Below are positions 59,575-64,000 of a DNA stretch of 64,000 nucleotides, piece after piece (the first letter of the stretch is position 1; every line of letters starts with the position of its first letter). This stretch comes from Candidatus Leptofilum proximum (lineage in GTDB: Bacteria > Chloroflexota > Anaerolineae > Promineifilales > Promineifilaceae). Where the stretch lies: the NCBI GenBank assembly GCA_016710325.1, contig JADJXK010000002.1:2418001-2482000 (forward strand), in the 5' to 3' direction. Below the pieces are notes generated by a model that was not told the origin of the DNA, searched no databases, and saw only the letters and a list, made by a program, of their open reading frames with translations. The position numbers and the translations under genes are program-made.

Positions 59575-59603
59575 TTGACTTCGCCGGAATTGGTTAGTAG
59601 AGT
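59575..59603 (+). promoter_or_regulatory. Candidate amtB promoter
   Basis: TTGACT (59575-59580) and TAGAGT (59598-59603) with a 17-bp spacer. It would start a leader of about 150 nt before amtB. The -10 match is only four of six bases. Confidence 0.45.
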
Positions 59604-59631
59604 TGTGGGCAATCAAATAAACTTTGGCCGT

Positions 59632-59681
59632 GACGCCTCTTGGGAAAGTGATTTCACTTTATACCCAAGGGGCGTTTTTTT
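59632..59681 (+). terminator. amtB leader terminator hairpin (candidate attenuator)
   Basis: CGCCTCTTGGG (59634-59644) pairs with CCCAAGGGGCG, topped by AAAGTG/CACTTT, and T7 follows. TGTGGGC (about 59604-59610) can pair with GCCCACA (about 59686-59692) in an alternative or outer stem. It ends 76 bp before the amtB start. The similar hairpin before glnA is at 62383-62432. Confidence 0.7.
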
Positions 59682-59757
59682 GTTGGCCCACAGGGGAAAC
59701 GGCCGTCACATTCTTCGTCATTTTTTAGAGGCAAGACAAGAAACAAGGAGAGGATAC

Positions 59758-61107
59758 ATGGATTACAAAATTCGCAACCGGTTTAGCCGCATTGGCCTGT
59801 CCGCTTTGGCCCTGGCCATTACTTTTGCCGTGGTAGACAGCGCCCTGGCGCAGGAAATCACGCCAATGGACGAGCTCGCCTTTGCCATTGACAACCTGAC
59901 GATGTTTATTGCCGCCGTGCTGGTTTTGTTTATGCAGGCCGGTTTTGCCCTGGTAGAAGCGGGCTTTAACAGCAGCAAAAACACGATCAACATTTTGTTT
60001 AAAAATGTCATGGACATGTGTGTCGGCGCAATTCTTTACTTCCTGGTAGGCTACGGCCTCATGTACAGCGGAGCAGCCAACGGCATCATCGGCTTTGCCG
60101 GGATCGGCATTCCCACGCAGGGCAGTATTGACCTGGGCTACCTGCCCCACTTCCAGACGGACTTCCTGTTCCAGGTGGCCTTTGCGGCCACGGCCGCTAC
60201 CATCGTCTCTGGCGCGGTGGCCGGTCGTATTCAGTTCCGTGCTTATCTGATTTACAGCGCAATTATTACGGCGCTCATTTACCCTATTGCCGGTTTCTGG
60301 CAGTGGGGCGGCGGCTGGCTATCTGCACTGGGTTTCCACGACTTTGCCGGGTCGCTGATTGTTCACTCGGTGGGTGGTTTTGCCGGTTTGGCTGGCGCGA
60401 TTGTGCTGGGACCGCGCATCGGCCGTTTTAACAAAGACGGTACGGCCAACACCATGCCGGGCCACGACATTACCGCTGCCACGCTGGGTGTGTTTATTCT
60501 AATCATTGGCTGGTTTGGCTTTAACCCAGGTTCTGTACTGGCCATGACAGGCACGGCGAACACCATTGCCGTGGTAACCGTTGCCGTCAACACCTTCCTG
60601 GCTGGCTGTGCAGGCGGTGTTTTGGCCACCATAGCCTCTACTTTCCTGAACAACGGCAAGCCAGACCTGGGAATTGCCCTGAATGGTATCTTGGCTGGTC
60701 TGGTGGGTATCACTGCCAATGCAGATGTTGTTACCAACGTGTCGGCGCTGGCGATTGGGTCTATTGCTGGGCTCCTGGTTGTGGGTGGCATGGCGCTGTT
60801 GGAAAAAATTAAAATTGACGATCCCGTCGGCGCCTGGCCGGTGCACGGTCTGTGCGGTCTGTGGGGCGGTATTGCCACGGCGTTGTTCAGCGATTCGGCG
60901 ACGTTGGGTGTGCAGCTGCTCGGTTCGGCCGTTTACGCCAGTTGGTCCTTCGTTACCATGTTTGGAGTTTTCTACCTCATGAAGATTGCTGGTATCCTGC
61001 GCGTCACCGAAGCAGAAGAGATTGAAGGTCTGGACCTGTCTGAGCATGGTGCAGTGAACTACCCGGAATTCGGGCCAGCCATTGTGCCCAGCCCCAGCAC
61101 TGACTAG
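59758..61107 (+). CDS. amtB: Ammonium transporter
   Basis: 449 residues from ATG at 59758 with AAGGAGAGG upstream; a longer in-frame extension lies in the leader and is rejected. A signal-like N-terminus (cleavage near ALAQE) is followed by eleven membrane helices. Pore histidines are visible in FHDFAGSLIVHSVGGFAG and WPVHGLCGLWGG, as are the Amt signature DFAGS..VH and the AGFALVEAGF opening. It moves ammonium into the cell for GlnA/GltBD. No glnK PII gene lies next to it, unlike many amtB loci. Confidence 0.97.
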   Translation: MDYKIRNRFSRIGLSALALAITFAVVDSALAQEITPMDELAFAIDNLTMFIAAVLVLFMQAGFALVEAGFNSSKNTINILFKNVMDMCVGAILYFLVGYGLMYSGAANGIIGFAGIGIPTQGSIDLGYLPHFQTDFLFQVAFAATAATIVSGAVAGRIQFRAYLIYSAIITALIYPIAGFWQWGGGWLSALGFHDFAGSLIVHSVGGFAGLAGAIVLGPRIGRFNKDGTANTMPGHDITAATLGVFILIIGWFGFNPGSVLAMTGTANTIAVVTVAVNTFLAGCAGGVLATIASTFLNNGKPDLGIALNGILAGLVGITANADVVTNVSALAIGSIAGLLVVGGMALLEKIKIDDPVGAWPVHGLCGLWGGIATALFSDSATLGVQLLGSAVYASWSFVTMFGVFYLMKIAGILRVTEAEEIEGLDLSEHGAVNYPEFGPAIVPSPSTD

Positions 61108-61113
61108 GAAATA

Positions 61114-61184
61114 GGACACAGATTTTCACAGATTCACACAGATATGAAACCAAATCTGTGTGAATCTGTGTCCCCTTGTTTTTT
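61114..61184 (+). terminator. Repeat-derived terminator after amtB
   Basis: GGACACAGATT and GATTCACACAGAT pair with ATCTGTGTGAATC and AATCTGTGTCC; CCTTGTTTTTT follows. A CACAGATT-family repeat that appears to act as a hairpin terminator. Confidence 0.65.
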
Positions 61185-61186
61185 AG

Positions 61187-61227
61187 GAAACCGAGGTGGC
61201 GTGAAGCCGGTTCGGTTTCTTTTTTTA
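61187..61227 (+). terminator. Second intrinsic terminator after amtB
   Basis: GAAACCGA (61187-61194) and TCGGTTTC (61212-61219) are perfect inverse copies followed by T8. Confidence 0.75.
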
Positions 61228-61312
61228 TAGTGAAGGCGTTTGGCCAAGAGGTGTGAGGTTGGTACAATTTTCAGCAGATCCATCGTCATTTGCCCGAAGT
61301 GCAGACGAGCTT

Positions 61313-62257
61313 ATGAAGATAACTGTTGAACGCAATGTGGCCGACGATATGTACGGCCGTACCCACCCCTACATCGCCCGCGTCGAAATCACTTCTGCCA
61401 CCATGAACGTGGGAACCGTCTACCAGATTCCCGTGTTTGTAGAGTACAGCGGCCTGCAGAAAACGTTTGGCGTAGACGTTTGTGGGTTTCGCGTGACGGC
61501 TAAACATCCCCAACAACTTATCGATCCTCTCTATCGACTGCTGCATGGGCTGATCAACGCCTCGCGCCTGCCCAACTATGTCTTCATAGCCCGGCGAGCC
61601 CGAGCCGTTTTCCCTGTGTACACCATCAACAACGAGGTAATGGCCATTACCCAGGGTGGGCCTTACTTTAAACACGTTGAGCTGGCCAAAGTGCGGGAAT
61701 ATTTAACCGATTATTTGCACCAGATTGGGGTGCTGGGGGAAAAGGGATTAAGTGACAAGCTGCACGTACGCGGCGTTAGCCAATCGACACTTGGGCTGCG
61801 ACGGCCGATTTTCTACCTGAAAAAGCGCGTGGCCGGGCAAACTGACTTTTGGGCGCCGGTTTTCCGGGCAGCTGACGGCAAAACAATCTACACCTATGCC
61901 GTCAACCAGCGGCGTGAGGTCCCTAAAGCGGCCGGGATGGAAGTAATGGATTTATGGGAGCTGGTGGCCAAGGCGTTGATAGGGGACGGCCGTTTACAAA
62001 ACAAGTTTGATTTGCGCCCAGATCGTCTCTTCCCCACTCATTGGCAAGAAGTTCACAGCCATTTACACGAGGAACGGCCGTTGCAGATCAACCAGATCGA
62101 ACTGCCGCAGTACCGTGATGGCCTGCACTGGCTGGCCGTTGAAGCCCGCCCCGACGAAGATCGCTTTGGCCTCTTTTTAGGCCACAGTGCCGAGGACCTG
62201 GCCCAGCGCGTCCGCAGCGATTTCCAACGGCGCGGCCTGTTACATCACACCGGGTAA
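61313..62257 (+). CDS. Conserved-looking hypothetical protein in the nitrogen cluster
   Basis: 314 residues from ATG at 61313 (MKITVERN); a GTG at 61253 would add 20 residues but no ribosome-binding site favours either. Soluble, alpha/beta, with no membrane helix or cofactor motif I can name. Notable stretches are THPYIARVEIT, LPNYVFIARRARAVFPVYTI, GPYFKHVELAKVREYLTDYL and LHWLAVEARPDEDRFGLFLG. Located between amtB and glnA on the same strand but after two terminators, so it is probably its own unit. Function unknown. Confidence 0.8.
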   Translation: MKITVERNVADDMYGRTHPYIARVEITSATMNVGTVYQIPVFVEYSGLQKTFGVDVCGFRVTAKHPQQLIDPLYRLLHGLINASRLPNYVFIARRARAVFPVYTINNEVMAITQGGPYFKHVELAKVREYLTDYLHQIGVLGEKGLSDKLHVRGVSQSTLGLRRPIFYLKKRVAGQTDFWAPVFRAADGKTIYTYAVNQRREVPKAAGMEVMDLWELVAKALIGDGRLQNKFDLRPDRLFPTHWQEVHSHLHEERPLQINQIELPQYRDGLHWLAVEARPDEDRFGLFLGHSAEDLAQRVRSDFQRRGLLHHTG

Positions 62258-62317
62258 GTGCTGCGTTTGGATAGTTTGCACAAAGGGGAGACGGCCGTTT
62301 TACCACAAACCTGCCAT

Positions 62318-62346
62318 TTGACGAAGCCAGTCCGCATCGTTACAAT
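62318..62346 (+). promoter_or_regulatory. Sigma-70-type promoter of glnA
   Basis: TTGACG (62318-62323) and TACAAT (62341-62346) with an exact 17-bp spacer. It predicts a leader of about 140 nt before glnA. Confidence 0.75.
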
Positions 62347-62348
62347 AC

Positions 62349-62365
62349 TTTGCTTGTAAAGCAAA
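62349..62365. promoter_or_regulatory. Palindrome at the glnA transcription start
   Basis: TTTGCTT and AAGCAAA are perfect inverse copies around GTA. They overlie the predicted start site, as a repressor operator would. Confidence 0.55.
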
Positions 62366-62382
62366 TATTTAGTTTTGGCCAA

Positions 62383-62432
62383 GACGCCTCCGTAGAATGC
62401 CTTCGGGCCCTCTGCGTGCAGGCGTCTTTTTT
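62383..62432 (+). terminator. glnA leader terminator hairpin (candidate attenuator)
   Basis: GACGCCT (62383-62389) pairs with AGGCGTC (62420-62426), with an inner GCC-TTCG-GGC tetraloop hairpin, and TTTTTT follows. TTGGCC-nn-GACGCCTC before the stem and TTTTTTGTTGG after it are shared with the amtB leader. Confidence 0.7.
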
Positions 62433-62493
62433 GTTGGTAAACATCCGATGCTGGCACAAGAAATCATCCTAAACAATTTGAGGAGATAAAAAA

Positions 62494-64000
62494 ATGAGTG
62501 GAAACAAAGCACGGTTAGACGCAATTTCAGCAGTGATTAACTACAAGCCAATTTCGGCGCCGCTGAACTTTGCCGAGACCCCAACCAAAGAGTTATTCGC
62601 ATCCAACGTGTTTAGTGCGGCCGTTATGAAGCAGCGCCTGCCCAAGCCCGTTTATAAGTCCATTATGGGCACCATTCAAAAAGGGGCACCGCTGGACACT
62701 TCAACGGCCGATATTGTCGCCGCCGCCATGAAGGATTGGGCCATCGAAAAAGGCGCCACTCATTACGCCCACGTCTTTTACCCGCTCACCGGGCTCACCG
62801 CCGAAAAGCACGATGGCTTCCTCTCGCCCAACGGCGATGGATCGGCCATTGCCGAGTTCACCGGCGAGCAGCTCATCCAGGGTGAACCGGACGGCTCCAG
62901 CTTCCCCACCGGCGGCATTCGCCCCACCTTTGAAGCGCGCGGTTACACCGCCTGGGACGTTACCAGCCCGGCCTACATTCTGGAAAATGCCAACGGCACG
63001 ACGCTGTGCATCCCCACCGCCTTTGTCTCCTGGACTGGCGAAGCGCTGGACAAAAAGACGCCGCTGCTGCGCGCTATGAAAGCGCTCAACGCCCAGGCGC
63101 AGCGCGTCCTGAAGCTGTTTGGCGATGCTGACGGCAGCCTGGTCACCGCCACCGCTGGCCCCGAGCAGGAATACTTCCTCATCGACCGCAACTTCTACAT
63201 GGCCCGCCCCGACCTGATGACCGCAGGACGGACCCTGTTTGGTGCAGCCCCGGCCAAAGGCCAGCAGTTTGATGACCATTACTTCGGCGCCATTCCAGAG
63301 CGTGTGCTGGCCTGTATGCTGGAAACTGAGCGTGAACTGTACAAGTTGGGCGTGCCCGTCAAAACCCGCCACAACGAAGTGGCGCCCGGCCAGTATGAAG
63401 TCGCGCCAGTGTATGAGAATGCCAACGTGGCCACCGACCACCAACAGTTGATTATGATCACCCTGAAGCGCGTGGCCGAAAAGTACGGCATGGCCTGCAT
63501 CATCCATGAAAAACCATTTGCGGGCGTCAATGGCTCCGGCAAGCACGTGAATTTTTCCTTTGGCAGCGCCACTCTGGGCAACCTGCTTGAGCCGGGTGAT
63601 ACGCCGCATGAAAATGCCCGCTTCCTGGTCTTCTGCGCCGCCGTGATTCGCGCCGTGGACAAATACGCCAAGCTGCTGCGCTCTGTGATTGCCCATGCTG
63701 GTAACGACCACCGTCTGGGGGCCAATGAAGCACCGCCTGCCATCATCTCCATCTTCCTGGGCGACCAGCTGACCGATGTTTTTGAACAGATCAAAGCGGG
63801 TGGAGCCAAGAGCTCCAAAGCCAAGAGCACGCTGAACATTGGCGTCGATACGCTGCCCGACCTGCCCAAGCACTCTGGCGACCGCAACCGGACCAGTCCC
63901 TTTGCCTTCACGGGCAACAAGTTTGAGTTCCGTGCCGTCGGTTCCAGCCAATCCATCGCCACTCCGCTCACTGTGTTGAACACGATCGTGGCCGAGTCAA
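62494..64000 (+). CDS. glnA: Type III glutamine synthetase (partial, runs off right edge)
   Basis: 502 codons visible, open to the window edge; type III enzymes are near 700 residues, so about 200 are missing. AGGAG at 62481-62485 precedes the ATG. Makes glutamine from glutamate, ammonia and ATP. Type III marks: THYAHVFYPLTG (about 89-100), GSSFPTGGIRPTFEARGYT, AGPEQEYFLIDRNFY with metal-binding Glu (about 226), HNEVAPGQYEVAP, and GVNGSGKHVNFSFG with the catalytic His (about 350). An ACGGCCGA variant lies inside. Glutamine made here feeds gltB. Confidence 0.97.
   Translation, partial: MSGNKARLDAISAVINYKPISAPLNFAETPTKELFASNVFSAAVMKQRLPKPVYKSIMGTIQKGAPLDTSTADIVAAAMKDWAIEKGATHYAHVFYPLTGLTAEKHDGFLSPNGDGSAIAEFTGEQLIQGEPDGSSFPTGGIRPTFEARGYTAWDVTSPAYILENANGTTLCIPTAFVSWTGEALDKKTPLLRAMKALNAQAQRVLKLFGDADGSLVTATAGPEQEYFLIDRNFYMARPDLMTAGRTLFGAAPAKGQQFDDHYFGAIPERVLACMLETERELYKLGVPVKTRHNEVAPGQYEVAPVYENANVATDHQQLIMITLKRVAEKYGMACIIHEKPFAGVNGSGKHVNFSFGSATLGNLLEPGDTPHENARFLVFCAAVIRAVDKYAKLLRSVIAHAGNDHRLGANEAPPAIISIFLGDQLTDVFEQIKAGGAKSSKAKSTLNIGVDTLPDLPKHSGDRNRTSPFAFTGNKFEFRAVGSSQSIATPLTVLNTIVAES

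Larger units (their letters stand above)
59083..59757. other. 675-bp spacer between gltB and amtB
   Basis: Carries the divergent upstream regions of gltB (minus) and amtB (plus). On the plus strand it contains an inverted repeat GGTTA/TAACC at 59455-59471, an amtB promoter candidate, and a leader with a terminator hairpin. On the gltB side are CCCAACA/TGTTGGG arms around 59174-59198. Two ACGGCCGT palindromes are present. No additional gene. Confidence 0.6.

Noticed and set aside
62349..62365. The TTTGCTT/AAGCAAA palindrome as a transcription terminator
   Set aside because: The stem is short and AT-rich, overlies the predicted start site and has no downstream T-tract; an operator is more plausible.

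Overview
The window looks like a chromosomal segment of a moderately GC-rich bacterium, most likely a Chloroflexota (Anaerolineae-type) lineage. This rests on overall gene content: many GAF/HAMP sensors, Ser/Thr kinases with Thr/Pro-rich tails, cyclic-nucleotide/bacterial-PH fusions, type III glutamine synthetase, and a secreted protein ending in an LPF/LPL-type tail. It is an inference from protein style, not a database match. I saw no rRNA, tRNA, CRISPR array or transposase gene.

Layout: 0-7.2 kb (minus) is an operon of an extracellular binding lipoprotein and three membrane GAF sensors, the last running off the left edge. 7.8-16.9 kb (minus) is housekeeping: gatB, an aminotransferase, a sugar nucleotidyltransferase, a small gene pair of unknown function, gatA, gatC, def and a cNMP/PH membrane protein. 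17-20.4 kb (minus) holds a GH13 amylase, small proteins and a PadR regulator with a perfect palindromic operator. 20.6-28.8 kb (plus) is a signalling block: FHA protein, small proteins, MscS-like channel, two coiled-coil proteins, a Ras-like GTPase overlapping a histidine kinase, an OmpR regulator and an ECF sigma factor. 28.8-36.3 kb holds an M1-type peptidase, a MEMO-family protein, an ADP-forming acyl-CoA synthetase, an HNH nuclease, an alkylmercury-lyase homologue interrupted by one in-frame TGA, and a PRC-barrel protein. 36.4-43.6 kb (plus) is an acyl-CoA dehydrogenase, DUF368 and DedA polyprenyl-phosphate transporter families side by side, a HAD hydrolase, a SEC-C protein, aroA and aroE. 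43.6-52.8 kb carries two divergent Ser/Thr kinases (one fused to PP2C and FecR-like domains), a Nudix enzyme, a methyltransferase, a P-loop kinase and an AT-rich HEPN-like gene beside a broken gltD fragment. 52.8-64 kb is a nitrogen-assimilation cluster: gltD, gltB, amtB, an unknown gene and glnA type III (cut by the right edge).

Two sequence-level observations stand out. First, the alkylmercury-lyase homologue has TGA exactly where the family has its second catalytic cysteine, followed by a two-tier stem-loop with a GGTC apical loop at the spacing of a bacterial SECIS element: a strong candidate selenoprotein. Second, the palindrome ACGGCCGT occurs about 100 times by eye, in genes and between them, against one or two expected: a highly iterated palindrome comparable in behaviour to cyanobacterial HIP1.

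Nearly every intergenic gap also carries its own family of short tandem words followed by their inverted copies (GGAGATT, CACAGATT, ACGCAAAG, CGTGAAAC, GGTAATC and others). Two of these families have been read into proteins: one inside gltD and one as the signal peptide of the M1-type peptidase. The amtB and glnA leaders share a promoter-terminator layout that suggests attenuation of nitrogen genes.
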